Source: Patiria pectinifera
Taxonomy: Eukaryota > Echinodermata > Asteroidea > Valvatida > Asterinidae
Assembly (NCBI GenBank): GCA_029964075.1
Contig: CM057149.1
Location: 29,402,197 to 29,466,196, forward strand
Length of the DNA: 64,000 nt
Reading direction: 5' to 3'
This document shows positions 35,025 to 50,000 of this stretch, one piece after another. How positions within the stretch are numbered: the stretch's first letter is position 1; every line of letters begins with the position of its first letter. The notes below the pieces were generated by a model, which did not search any database, was not told the origin of the DNA, and worked only from the letters and a program-made list of their open reading frames with translations. Position numbers and translations under genes: made by a program.

Positions 35025-35066
35025 CTATTGGGATGTGATACTCTCATCATCGCTGAAGTCCAGAAC
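35025..35066 (-). CDS. ATG7: ATG7 last coding exon, acidic tail
   Basis: This 14-codon exon follows tgttttaag. It encodes [13 protein letters not shown] and a TAG stop at 35025-35027, aligned to the human C-terminus IWDMSDDETI. It is only 42 coding bases and was found by looking for the SDDE tail downstream of exon 17. Confidence 0.92.
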   Translation of the reverse strand, partial: VLDFSDDESITSQ

Positions 35067-38000
35067 CTTAAAACACACGCACAAAAGCAAAAAAATAATA
35101 ATAAATTCATATCAAAAAAGTTTATAGAAAAATCTTATTTACAAGGGCACAAATCAACTATGGGCTCCGTGCGATGACGAAAGAGGGCGCCCTTTTACCT
35201 AGCAACGACGTCCCATGGGCGGGACATTTCGCTGGTTGACGCGCACCGTTCCTTGTGTGTGACGCACGTACACCAGGGATTTGTATTATGTACACGAAGT
35301 GGCCGCGCTTCGCGGAAAATGAATTGCAGTCAGGCAAGATGGCGTCGGTTGGTCACCCCCAACTGTACTCTCTTTGCCGTTGAGGGGTACTTGTGAATGG
35401 AGCAGATAGGCCATGTTACATTTGTTTAAATACATGTATTGGATGTTGTGGTCACGTGATGTATCTTTTGAAATGTGATGTATGTAAAAGTGGTGACATA
35501 AACCGTTTAATGTGGGCTAAAACATGAAAAAGATGCTTAAATGGTCAAGTTTGATTGGTAAAACAAAAGCTTTAGATAAAACACAATTTGCACCGCAAAC
35601 AGCAGCTTTCTGGCAGTGTTACTTGCACATATTTCAGGTGATCAGACTTACATCGCAATTTTCCGTGTCCGCGTGCAGTTTGGTCAGGCCGGTCAAGTCC
35701 TCCAGATAATGAGGCTCGTTGAAGGCTCGCAGGAGGAACTCAAATCCCTCCGTCTCGTAGCGCTCCAGGACAATCGGCGAGCAAGCCGTGCACATATTGA
35801 AGGCCATGCTGGAAGGTAGGAGGCTGTGGTAGCGAGACAGGAAACCACGGATCTGGGACAATAAACGAAGGAATAATTTAATTTGATCTTCATATTGAAC
35901 AGGTGAGTTAAGAAAAACAAAAACCAAATGTCGGGACCATTGTTTTAGTGACGTTCTGCATGTATCACTTTCAAATTGTAGGATATTAAAGCCCAATTTA
36001 TAAGCTTTCTTTTAGTACAAGAATCATTCAAATCACCCATGTACTTTTCAAGTTAGGGAATTTTAAACACAACCACCATTTTAAGGTTCTGTCCACAGAT
36101 CACAAAAAACCTTAGTGTTCTTTCAGCACAACGAAAACAAATCACATGTGTGAATTGTTTTCACATGTTCTGATCCGTGGACAGAACTTTAAAACTGTGG
36201 TTGTGTTTAAAACTCCGTAACTTGAAAAGTACATGAGTGATTTGGCTGATTCTTAAACTAAAATAAAGCTTGTGAATTGGGCTTTCATATGCTAGATTTT
36301 GAAAGTGCTACATGCAGAGCTTCACAAAAACAACAGTCCCGACATTTGGGCTTCGTTTTTTTGACTCACCCTGTACAGGAGAGGGTGTTCAAAATGATGA
36401 AACATAATCTTTTGAATCAGAAGTGCTAGCAATGGAATCCACTAACAAGACTAAAACAAAACATCTGAAAGGTTTTCCCCGTTTTCTCCAGATGTACATA
36501 GCATCCACTGAGCAATAGTTTCAACGGGTTAATTGTTATGCACCCTACTTCAGATTTTGAGAAACTTTGTTGCTTCAAACGAAACAAACAAAAAAATTAA
36601 TGAAATGCAAATGATCCTCTGTTCCTTTCAATTGTTCATGGCATTCTCAACAAAAATCATTGAAGACTGAAGTAAGCAAAGCATTTATTTCCCAGAGACT
36701 GAGGATTATGTTTGCAAATTTTAAACCAAGCGATGAGCTCCGTGCACAGGTACCCCCTCAACGCTAAGAAAGGGAGAGTTGGGGGAGACCACTAGACATA
36801 AGAGCGCATCGCTGACTCCTGACGCTCACGTGAAGACGCCATGGATCGCGTGTACTTGGAGCTATTACGCGCACAAACCAGAATGCGCACGCAATGTGTC
36901 CATGGGACTCTCGAAGGTGGTGAAAAAACCTCTCTTGTTAGCGCACGGAGCCCATACTGTCACCACAAATACCACCCGGCTACAGAAACACACTTAATTT
37001 ACGATGCCACGTTTGCCAACATTTGTATATTTTGGCAGTTTTTTTACGAAACTTGGGCATCTATTGAGCTCATTCTTCCACAGTTTACACACACCGATAG
37101 CTAGATACTTTAACACTCCTTTCTGTGGTATTAAAAAAAAATGAATGGGCAATGTATAAGGATAATTGAATCATTAATAACACTGTGTTCTCTCCCACAC
37201 TCACACCCGCATATCTTTCATGTCATCGACGCTGTCATGTGCACAGCTGCCACTGTATACACAAACGCATTTCACATAACGTCAACAGACATCATTCATA
37301 ACATTGCTCCATGCAGCACCAGTGTATAGTCTTACGGCTTGGAGGGGGGTGACAGGGGATGGGGGGGGGTTGGAGAGAGAGAGAGAGAGAGATACCGCAA
37401 ATCAGAGTTGGTGTCGGCCCAGCTATGCCAAACGCTTCATTTATTTGTACAGTGCCAGGCATAAATGCTGTAGTTTCTGGGGAAGTCGGCACGTGCATTG
37501 GGAGTCACCAAGCTGAGTGATGTGTGATCTATTGCAAAGATTTCTTGTCTTATTATTGTCTCATCAGAGCTTTTTTTTCCCCGAAGCCTTGGTGGAGTGC
37601 GAGCGAGTGGCACAGGGGGAATTGGCAACTGCAAATAGCCATTTAATTTTATCACTTCATGCCGAAGAATTTCGCGGGCAAGAAATAGCATACTTAAAGA
37701 ATTAAGTCCATTTTGAAAGCCCCAAATCTTGATGTGAATGTTTCAATTCTTGACTGCCCTTCCAGGAAAATCCCTGCTGAGTACTGGTGATGTCCTGAGC
37801 CTATGGGCAATTCCAGCATTATGAAACGAAGTGTAATGTCCATGACAGAGCCAATAAACCATGATATCTAATTAATGATTCAGAGAAATGATCCAAAACT
37901 TCTAGTCTGTAATCTCCTTGACCATCACTAGATGATGGATGTATAAGATTTTCAGGTTTATTTATTGAACTCTTACAAGTCTGTCACAAAAATTACATAA

Positions 38001-41000
38001 CACTGGAATTGCCACCAAATAATGTACTTATTTAAAAAAACGAAAAAAACGAAAAAAAATGAAAGGATAACTAGTGCCTAAAACATTGATAACAATCAAC
38101 TTATTGATTTGGGATTAGTTGAAATTTCTACCTAGAGTTTTAGCAAAGGGAGACTCGGAGTGCACTCATTATAAATGGCAGCATTCTATTTTCCAGCACA
38201 AACAATTCATTGATACATTCTGATAGAAATTGACTACTAATTCGCACAGTAGTACATCTTTAAAAGCATCCACAAAGCTTCAAATGTAAGTCCCAATAAT
38301 AATTTTGAAAAATCAAGGGGGAAAAAGGTGTTTTTTTTTTTAATTACTTGAAATCAAACACAGTGTCACTGAAACTGTACAGTGTCAATGAAATTGGGAT
38401 TTGTTCAAATGTTGGACCCTTTACCAATGATGTAGTGTGTGGTGCATTTGTATAAACAAGAAATATGTAATTTTCAATAAGCCTTTTTGCTTTGATGTCA
38501 TTCAAAAATCTAATTTAAGTCCCACTAACAGTCAGGGATGTGATTGGTCTGTAACAAAAAAACCTGAAAATTTTATGCATGAAGTGCAAACCCCGGCGAG
38601 CGCAAAGCGCGAAGCCATTACGGCGTGGGGTCCGGGGCCCGCTTAAGGGCCCCGAAAAATTTTTGATTTTAGATGCTCTGTGGTGCAATCTGAGGCAATT
38701 ACTGGGCACTTTCCTCTGAAATTCTGAAGCAGGATTTGTTTTAATTTTATGAAGAATTTTCCCTTATTTGTTAAAATGTACTCTTGTTCTAATAAAGTTT
38801 TTTCTGTACTCAAAGTTGAGAACCATGGTGTTCTCCCCAGGACTTTTTTCAAACCTGTGGGGGAATTTTTGTTGTGATACAACAACCCGCGAAGCCACGG
38901 CGTGGGTTCGGGGCCCGCTTAAGGGCCCCGAAAAATTTTGAACTTTAGAAGCTTTCTGATGCATTTTAGAGCATTTCAGAGGAGATCTTGTAATTTTTTT
39001 TGTAAAATAAAATCAAAATTGTATAATGTAAACTTAAATCACTTCTGCTTCCGATAACATGCCTTTCAAAATAGCGTCGGTAGTATTGTTGGAAAAAATT
39101 ATTTCACCATTTCTATATTTGTAGTATCACTAGTAAAGCAAGGAATCGTTTATATTTCATGTATTTTGTGCCTGGATTATTCTCATTTGCGCCACAAAAA
39201 TTATCAAGACTAGCCATCAAAAGTGATTAAAACTTGCCTCTTCTACTTAAAAATATATTTGAGGTGGGTCATTCCACAATTATGCTTAACGTACATCATG
39301 GCCGTTTAGCGCCGCAAACATTCAGTCTGGCCGGCCGTACAACGCGCCGTACACACGGCCGGCCTGGCGCGGTATCAGTGTGCATTGCTGCACTGTGCAC
39401 GGCCCATCCCATGTGGCCGAAAATTCTGCCGGACTGCAGAAACACACTACGATGTTTCTCCACAGGTTCGAGTTTTGCAATCTCGTCATTTCAATGGAAA
39501 ATACGTACACAGAAAATGAAGATTACGTTCTGTGAATTAATTTTCAGAAATCCTCTTTTTCCATCGATGGTTGTTTTACTATTTTTACGATCCAACTTCG
39601 GCCGATTGATTCCGCACGGAAAACGAACTTGTGAGTACTTGCAGTAGTCACTGGTTCCGATCCTTCATCATAGCATTGATTCTGTTAGCACGCGAAGGGT
39701 ACCAGTGTACCATGCTGCACTCGTCTGCACACCTGACCAGCGCAACACGTGCATCTTAAGTACCGACACAGGAACTAGACCTACATAACCACAACCTCGG
39801 CCCCGAGCGAAAAATCACATAATCGCACTAATGGCAACCGCATGGTCTTCAACTTCGTTCTCACATTGGGTGTTCAATATGTGCGTGCGGCATACATATC
39901 GATCAACGAAGTTTATGTCCGTAAGTAAATTTCGGATATTTCGGCAAGCAAAACTCATTATGAATAATTAATTAGCATAATCTACCCCCCTATTTTGTCA
40001 ACGGATTCACACGATTCACGTTGGTGGACTTTTGAGGCCCAAAAAAACGGATTTCCGGATAAAACCGGAGAAATCACATCCCTGCACTAACTTGACCCAT
40101 TCTCTATTTCATAGCCCCTAATCTCCACCCAATGCATGCTCAATGTTTCCATATGTAAAGTATGCACAATCGGCGAGCGCAGACATCTGTGAGCTTCTTA
40201 CATTGCCTGGTCTAGTTCCTAGACATATTTACCTAAACCTCAATGGCTTTTGCGTCGAGAAAACTGACTGGTAACACATAGCAACCGGTGAAAACACAGG
40301 TACTGATGAAAAGATGCTTACATCACCGGCTGATGTAATGCCGTGCTGCCCTATATAATTTGGGATTTTACATTTCATGGAATCCTAACTGCATGCCACA
40401 CGGCCATTCTATTCTGTTTGACATATTTCAGAAATCATTATGAACATTGAAAGACAAAGTGATTTAGAAAGACAAAGTGAATTACCTGGTGAGGCACTAA
40501 GCCCAGTGGGGAGATTAGTGAGGTCGTCAGGTGATCATCTTTGGCACTGGTGTCAGCTGGGGCATAGCCTCTGTTAAAAAAAAATTAAAAAAAGTTCAAC
40601 AGAAAGAAAAATATAAATGTAGTTTTACCAATTGGGAAACCACTTTACAAATTTGGGCTGGAGAGCTCATTAAGCTAAGTTGGTAAGGTTCAAATCGGGC
40701 TGTAGTCAATTTCTTTGTTCAACCTGAAAAGCGAGTAGACGATGATGTTCAGTATGAGAGGTGGGAAAAAACAAAGAGCGCTAAACAAAGGAAAAACCCA
40801 AGGAGTCCTGCAGGGAAAGAAAACCAAATTCACATGTGGGCCATACTGAGATTTGAACCCGTGAGCCACAGAAAACGTGAAAACTACTCCTGCGCAAGCC
40901 TGACTAAAAAATACTGACAAATAACCTGAAGGTTGATTTATTTCTTTGTGGCAATGAGCCACATATGATATTTCATCTGAATATTGTACCACAAAGTAGA

Positions 41001-44000
41001 CAGGAATCCTGATGAGAGAAGCAAAATGAGTACAATATTTATTTTAAACATCATTCACAAAACCCATGACGATTGATTTTATTTCAATAAAAAAAAAGCA
41101 AGTAGCAAGATTACTTCATATAAAAGCCCCTCCAATTTTTGTGCAAACAAAAAAGGAAATAACTGTTTTTATTAAAAGACCATTGAAAAAACGAAGTGGG
41201 AGAATGTTGAAGTGACCTACCCCTTTGGATGCTGTAACAAACTGACCAGCAGCTCTACGACCAATGCTGCGGCCACCATGGACAGTCCTGGCCTGGACAC
41301 TGTGCACTGCTGGTCTAATGTCCGGTCCTTGGTGGACTAGTCGACAGAAAAAAACAAACACAAGATGAGTAATCAACGATCTAACTTTGCTATGAGTTTG
41401 AGAATGGGACCTAATTTTACGACTCTGCTAATCAAGAAATTTTGTGCATATGATCACCTTCTGGGGCTAGCATGAAATTCTGTTAGCAATGTGCGCTTTA
41501 AGCAAAACTTCTTTATAGACCCCAAAATATGCTTAGCTACAAAATGTTCTGCTCGTGGTATGTAGAGCTAAAAAAATCAAAACTATGTTTGATTCGTCGC
41601 ACACAAACGTTTGACTTTATTATAACTTGCATACTGACTCTCTCAAACCAGCTACTGTATGTGTGCCAAGCTTTGGCTCAAACAGTGAATGCATCGAGTG
41701 GATACAACATTTCAATCAGGTCAGCAGTGGACAAATCTGCTGGCATGCTTTTTGTGCACTCTCATTCTCAACAATTCTTGGTGTCTTTCTCAGACGTTAA
41801 ACAGTCCTGCCTCCACTTTTCACAACCAGCAGTAAATCTTCAGGAGGCGTGTTTTCAAAATAAACAGAATCATTGCACGCAGAAGCCTGAGGCGTGAGGA
41901 CTGCCGTCTGTCAGTGTTATAAAGAATGAGTGAACAGGAAGATAAGGAGCTGGGCCCTACTTATGGCTCTTCTTAGCAAAAATTGTTTCAGAGTCACAAT
42001 GGGTCAAAGTCAAATTCCCTGAGCTTTCCCTGAGTTTTGGTGTTTTTCCCGAATTCCCAGAGTTTTCCCCGACTGGATGAATGGAAACTCATTTTCAAGG
42101 TTTCCCCTGATTTCCAGAGCAGCTGGGAACCCTTTGAAAATCTGATGACTGCATAATCCCACCCTGCCTGACTATTGGGAATCAGGTCATAGAAAATCTG
42201 TGGAAAAAAATCCTTGCAGAATGGTCCCATGAGCCCCAGGTAAATATCGGTGAAATAGCCCTTACAGGTTAATTTCACAGCAAAAGGTACATTAACATAT
42301 TTGTACAGGTATATAGCTTGCTTTTCATGCATTGTGTTCGTTTCCAATAATAACACCACCCAAAATCCAAAGAAAAATGTTCAAATTACACTTTTTCGAG
42401 AAAACAGTTGGAAACCATGCACAACCCTTTGATCACGAAACACGATTTTGTCCACAGCACTCTGTATTTCCAAAAATCAGTCGACTGACTAATCGCTGGA
42501 AATCAGATACATTTTTTGATTTCTTCTAAATGACAGCAAGCCAGACGGAAAAATTTTGCGGGGTGTTTAGTATCAGTATAATCTTTAATCCGAGTAAGGT
42601 TTTTGATAATGATTAAGTGGGTCACTTTTGGGATAAATGCAAATGATCCTAAATGCTTTTAAGGGATACAGAGGTTCATAGAGGATAAAAAGAGGCGTCA
42701 GGTAGGGGTCGATGATGACGTAAGTTCTTTGTGAATGTGGTAGTTTCATACTTACATCTCCAGGGGCCACCACGTCGTTGCAGAAGTAACAGCCCAACTT
42801 ATCGCCGGGGATACAAAGGAACGAGGGACTCTTGGGCGATAACGGTAGGGGATCGTCGCAAGCCGACGAGCACGCTCCTCCGTCATCAGATGTACTGGCA
42901 GTGTCGGGGACAGCGCCCTCTTTTGGTGGCTTCATGCCATGTCTGACCACCATGTAGGTGTCAAATCCCAGCGCAGCGTTCATCACCAGCTGGATTACAA
43001 TGGAAAGGAGTTTGAAATAAAAATGATTATTTTCTGGTCATTTTGGCTCCTGTTCAGAACCCTTAATTTCATTTATGATAACTTGAGCTCTAGCATCGGC
43101 GCGGAAACACCTACTGTCATTATTTTTATACTATTTTAAAGCTTAGAATCTGAATTTTATCCCCGGCGAGTATTGGTTTGATATTTAAAAGAGTTTTAAA
43201 ATTATTCGTGTTTAAATAAAGGCATGCGAAAACAAACTCAGACGATTTCAAGGAAAATCGATGATGCAGTACATCAGATGCAAACTCGAGTCACACTTTG
43301 AGCGCGTTTTTGAATAGGTATATACTTGACATGAATTTCAAAATTGCAGTTCAAACGAAGAACAGTATTGTGAATTCATTTAAGGTGTAGTCTACAATGA
43401 TTGATAGGAAACACAGAAAGTAAAAGGCAACGAGATCATCACATCATGAACATAATGAACCATTTCCACATTAGAAAAATGGGCATGATTGATTTACAAG
43501 CAACTTCTGGGGTGGCACCGGCTTACATGCAGATCAAATGCAACGCAGGTTATGAGAACCGTGCAACGTGAGCATGATACCACCCAAGTAGTTGTTGCTA
43601 ATTCCTGTTTGCTGGATTTGTGTGATACCTTTCGTTTGCTTCCACCGATGACGGTCGGTAACCAGCGGCTCTCCCTGGTATCCATCAAGAGGAAGACGAC
43701 ATCGTGAGCATCAATCAGCTCTTCTAGCTTGGCCACCTCTTCTCTGGTCTGCTTCAAGACGTCCTCTGGCGAACAATTGGTATTTAAAGGGAATATACAT
43801 GATTTGTTTTTGCTGTAATTTTCAGAAATGGATGGAATTAGGGGGTTGGAAATATATAGCAAATATAGTTACACTGACTTTTTTGAGGTTTTGGGTTCAA
43901 AAATGCTATAAAAACCAACAAAAACGATCATTTTCCTGTAGTCTGGTTCCCTGACTCCATATAAGAAGAAACAGAGCAGTTTACATACATTGGGGAATTG

Positions 44001-47000
44001 TAAGGTCAGGGAACCAGTCTAGCTGGCTCGTACCCGTTCATAGGTTTGTAATCGATTGCAAACAAGTGCGATGGTCAATTGGGGCCAGTATTTGAGAAAA
44101 AAAACAGTTGTTTCCAACGCTGATCGGCCGATCAGCGTTGGAAATTGATACAAAAATACCACTTTTCTTGAAAATGACAGTATACCAGGTGCCATGATTT
44201 TACAGAATGCTTTACACTGTCATTCACTAACAGTCCAGCAAGGTATTTCAAAATGTTTTGGTAGTTTTATTTTTTGATGTTTGCAAATGTTGTATTTTCC
44301 CTTTAAGGTATGGTGATCACGAAACTTTAGAAAATCTTAAAGGCCTAATAGGATCCTTTGCTTTGCATGCATTTTGTTCATTTCCAATAATATCACCACT
44401 CAACATACAAAGAAGAATGTTCAAAGCCTAAACCTGAAGTTTCAGTTCAGTGGATATTGTACTTTTTGATAAAACAGTGAAAAACCACATGCAATCTGTT
44501 GATCACAAAACACAATTTTGTCTATGGCACTCTTTATTCCAAAAATCAGTCAATTGACTGATCGTTGGAAATCACCTACATTTCTTGATTTCTTCTCAAT
44601 GACAGCACCCAGACAGAAACATTCCACTGTGTGTTTAGTACCAGTACGATCTTTAACCCAAGTAAGCTTTTTGATAATAATTTGGTAGGTTAATTACTTT
44701 TGGGATAAATGCAAATGGTCCTATATGTCTTTAAACAAAAAAATCAAGACAGACTAAAACATGGCTATCGCAATCTGGCCCTGTGCTCCATTTCAATCAT
44801 AGAACCAAGACCTCAAATTCTACGGTTATAGTTTGAATTATTGCTGCTCCTTCTGAATGACTGTTTCCAGTTTTAGGAACACAATTTAACACAAGTTGCA
44901 CTTAGCCGCCATCTTTGTTCTGCATGTTCTTCATCCACTTGCCAAGAAGTAGGGAGTGAAAATCTTGTTTGTAGACATTATTGGTGGTGGGTGGTTCTTG
45001 TTATTGTATTCATCCAACAATATTATCGGGTTCTGAATACGCCCATGAATTGTACAGAGAGGTGTTGTTGGTTAGTCATCCGTTGGTTGCAACTTTATCT
45101 TAGTATCGACTTCCAAACAATATTCTAAAACCATTTTTCTGAGGCACCACTTTTTGAAATTTACAATTTTCTGTTAATATCTTACCTGAGCCTACTGCAT
45201 GTCCAGGCATGGGGATGGATAGGGAAAGACCAGTAGCTTGCTAAAAATCATGGGATGTAAAAACAGAAACAACTTTGGTTAGGTTCCAAAGATTTTTGTT
45301 GTTGCTTGAATTGGTATTATTTTAGTACTTGGATATTTTGAACTAAATCTATTTACAAATATCACAATCATGAGCAAACTGATATGAAAAGAAACTTCTG
45401 TTATGTCATTTAAAAGAACTTATCTCCAATAAGGGGAACCTTGACTGCAAACGTTTGGCACAAGATCTCAAATTTTGTGGTATACTTGTTATTTGTACTT
45501 TTTGAAAACATGCACCAACTTAAAACAGTACAGGTGGTGTAAGAAGTCAACGTTTTCTACACCATGTGCACTTTTTCCAAGAACACTTCCTATTTCCAAG
45601 AACATAGGTGCCAGCCTCACCGGCTGACCATTGTTGGAAAATGATACAAAAATTCCACTTTTCTTGAAACTGACAGCACACCAGGTGCCGTGATTTCACA
45701 GGATGCTTGAGACTATTATTCACTTACAGTCCAGTAAGGTATTTCATAATAATTGTGTAGTTCTGTATTTTTGATGTTTTGCAAATGTTGTATGACCTTT
45801 AAAGTACTCCATGTGGACAGTAATTATTGACATGTAAACAATTGACTGGGAACCGGTAACGAGCAATACACATCTCACAGCATTTTGGTTGGTAACCTTT
45901 TTGGCTCAGCAAATTACATTCTGAACTTAGCAAATGTTTTAAGTTTAATTAAAACAACACCATGATATTGGCCCTGATCATCAAATCCAGACTCACCATA
46001 CCGGGGAAGATCTTCTTGAGTCTTTCAGCGGCAGCCTGAGCCTTGGGCTTACCCCCCTCCAAGGAATCCTCAAACTCAAACAGGCTCTGACGGACCGGGT
46101 TGGAGTACGACACGGTGGAGTTGTCGACCAAGGTGATGGTTCGCACGCCCCAGCCCTGCTCATGAGGCAAAGATCATGGATATTAGTGCTTAATAAGGGA
46201 AAAAATGTGTGCTAATCACTCCGTTTAAGACCACTTGGAGTCTGGGTGCTGATAATTACCAGAGCCAAAGGTAATTTAGGCGCCTGAAATACAGGGTAGT
46301 ATTTGGAAAAAGTCAGTTTTTTCCAACGATGGTCAGTCGACCATCCTTGGAAATTGATACAAAAGTGCCAGTTTTCTTGAAAATGACAGCACACCAAGTG
46401 CCATGATTTCACAGGATGCTTGAGACTATTATTCACGTACAGACAAGTAACGTATTTCATAATAAATTGATAGTTTTTTGTAATGTTTGCAAATGTAGTA
46501 TATACCCTTTAACCTGGGTGACTTTGCACGAATCAATTCCAAAGTAGGGTTTCACATGGTTCAACAAGGTCTGACATATAGTTAACTTCTGAAATCTGCT
46601 ACTGAATATGCAAATTTGCAGCAGCCAATCAGACTCACCATGAGGCATCTGGCTACGTTGCAGCCGAGGGTCCCTGATCCTAGGAGAAGGCACTTGGTCT
46701 GGGCTACCTTATCTAGGTCAAGCGAGGGCAGCAAACGCCATCTCATCAGCTTGAGATTCAGGTCGACGGATGACTCAGCCAAACTGAAAAGAAGTTGAGA
46801 GTTAAAAAAATATATGCCATTGCCGAATAAAACAATCACAGGGATTGAAACTCTCATATCTGTTTAATACGACCCGAGAATTTACCCGAGTCCCAAGAAT
46901 TTACCCGAGTCCCGAGAATGTACACGAGTCCCGAGAATTTACAGAATTATTAGTTACACCAAAAAGCTTCAGCATTGTCCATTTTTAGACGTGTGTGATT

Positions 47001-50000
47001 TGGAATTTACTGTTTAATACCCAATCTTTGCTTCAATGTGAACCATTATAAATCTTGTTTTTGGTAATTTGCATTTGCATTTCTTTTGTAACTGTAAACT
47101 GAATTTTGCGAAGCCTCTGCATTTTCATATTTTTTAACCCAATTGGTACCATGCCAGGGGTATAAACATATGCAGGCCGTGGAGTTTAGGATAGGCATGT
47201 GGTGCCACACATCCAGGGACAAATTGCATGACTCTGCTTACTGTTAGCGAAAAAACTTGCTTACTGTAGCAGAAAACTCCATACTTACATTTCACATAAT
47301 TCAAGGGCTAGCGAGCAATTGTGGCTTATATGCCCATGGGTATGTCCCATAACGTCCAAAGGATTCTGTGCTTACAGGGTTAGCGCAGATTTTTTCTGCT
47401 AGCGCTGTTAGCACAGAATGGTGATCGTAAGTGCGGAATTCTGTGGTAAGCAGAGCCATGAAGTTGGGCCCTGGTTAGAGCCTCAATCTTACCGTGTTGG
47501 GTCCATGCTGGCACTCAGGTCTACCTTGCGAGGTGCCATCTTGTTCTTCTGATTCTTCTCCCAGCCGACACACTTAGGACACTCTACAAGGACAACCAAA
47601 AACAATATGTGAGGACTGTGCAATCTGAAGTGTTTCATTTAAGGTGATTATTGTACCAGTGGTTATAGCAAGGAACAACGTAGACAGTGCAAAAAAAAAC
47701 CCTACCGGTACGAACCAGTGCACACAAACAAAGTGTCATCTACTGAACATCGTGAAAAAAGATTGAACAAAAATGGTGATGTTACATGTTGCATACGGAC
47801 AATTCCAGCGCCATATAATGTAAGTGACGAAGCTTTTAGGAGCTCATCGGATTTTTTTTTTTAATCTTATATATCCATCATCTGGTAATAGTCAAGGAGA
47901 TTACAGACTAGGAGTTTTGGATCATCTCTGAATCATTTATTAGATATCATGGTTAATTGGCTCTGTTACGGACATTATATTTCCTTTCGTAACGCTGGAA
48001 TCACCCATATCGCTGAGACAGTCTGATCACCTTGTTACAAAATCTGACTTATTTTCTCTGGGTAATTTACAAGATGAGGCTTACCATGCAGCTCTTTCAT
48101 TGAAGGCAGGTGAATGTCCAGCACCAGACTATGGTCTGTAGTACGGACTCCCTCCCTGGTCCGGTCTCTCAGGCACAACACTTGCACATTCTGTAACTCG
48201 TCGGACCTGAATCATTACAAAAACAAATCATATACGACGTTATGAAGGAAATGTCAAACTACAAAATGAGCTGGGAATCAAAAGTTGAAAAACCCTTTAG
48301 GGAACGGCCTTGTCTAGTTCCCAGACCCATTTTCAAAAACCTGAAATGGTTCTTGAGTCTGTAGGGCTGACATGGCTGAAAGGAAACACATAGCATCCAG
48401 TGACAACACACTTACTGATTAAAAAGATGTTTCACTGGCTGATGTACAGCCGCACTGCCCTATAGACCTTAATCATGCTGCCACCATTTTAGTCATGTTC
48501 CCTGTATCCAATAACAGTACTCAATGATAACGTTTTTTGTGCAAAAAGGAACCAGACTATTTTTCCTTCCAGCCTCGCTTTGGTTACGTTGATTTGAATG
48601 GGAAAAAAGTCACGATGGCCGCAACATGATAATGATCTATTGATCAGAAAAGCGCTGTGTGTATGCACATAATAACCATCGAATGCCCTAGTAATGGCTT
48701 CTCTTCGTGATTGTTTTGTTTTGCCTAGCTATTCCCAGACCCTCCCATGCACTCAGACAAAAGCTTAGCGCTAGAGGTGTTAGCTAATCATCACTGCACT
48801 GCAGACAGAGCTAGATAGTTCAAGGCTAGGGGCTTGAGGACTTCATTTACTTGTCTTTAAAATAAATTTATATTCATTAGCGCCTTGAGTACCTAATTGT
48901 TGGTAGATACGTGCGCTATGTAAGACTCCGGTATTATTATTATTATTAAATATTCTCTTGTATTACATACATCCCGAGGACAGCAACAAAAAGAGAAAAC
49001 AACAGATTCTTTGTTGTCCTCAAACGTACATCTTTTGTTGACAAGAGTGTTATATTATAAGAACAAAGAAAAAGACAATGCCTTGTCCTCTGACGTAATG
49101 GTAAACACGACAGTTTGGTCTTACCAGTGGTAGGCGGCTAGCGCTAGGAAGTTTCTGAGGGGCCATCCAGGGTACTGATCCAGGGTACAGGGATCACAGA
49201 ACCCAAGCATCACCTGCACAAATAGGCAAGTATTAACTACGTTCAAAAACAGAACTACAGTCGAGTCCCGTAAATACAAACTCGTTCAGACCTAGCCAAA
49301 TTGTTTGTTAGATCAGAATTTTGTATTAAGAGGAACATCAGTCCCATTCATTGTGCACATAAATGCACAGTCGGGACCAAGGCTTTATGTTTGTTATAGC
49401 CAGAATTTTGTATTAACAGAGTCTGTACTAACAAGAGTCGACTGTACATGTTCATGTATGGTATGAGGGAAAAATTGAGAGTATGACATAACATATATGT
49501 GAGGCGTTCTGGCAAATGAGATGGACCTAGGCACAGGACATTATGGAGAAAAAATGAAAACAAAAAACGAAAAAATGACTTGGTGATTATTTTTTTTAAA
49601 TTCTTTCACATTTATGTAATTTCTTGTAATGTCTACTACATATAGTTTAAAGAAATGGTTTCAAGGGGAAGATATGGGCATCTTTCATTTTCATGACTAT
49701 AAAACTTGAAAATTAAAAAAAAAAATATCAGCATTTCACTTTTTGACATAAAGGGAGCAGGGTTGTTCCGTAAGGGTCCAATTTTTTTGTGTCCCTGATA
49801 TAAGATTTCGTAAATTTCAGGACATATTCTATAATGCCTTCTATCTCCAAGAGTGATTATATAAAGCAAAAGTCACCTGCCAAACAAATGGGGAAAAAAT
49901 AGTTTGAAGTCAATTTGAATGATACTCGCATGGCATATTACGCAGGTCCGGTCTAACAGGGACACAACAATGTCAGACTTTTGAATATCAAGCATAATGC

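Larger units (their letters stand above)
35853..40485 (-). other. ATG7 intron 16
   Basis: A 4.6 kb intron, the largest in the gene. It holds MITE family C (36731) and the 1.55 kb CAGGGATGTGATT element (38533-40084). A GA microsatellite is at 37376-37392. Confidence 0.8.

Noticed and set aside
35634..35651. ATG7 ending at the stop six codons past exon 17
   Set aside because: A perfect gtaagt donor precedes it, and a downstream exon encodes the conserved SDDE tail in phase.
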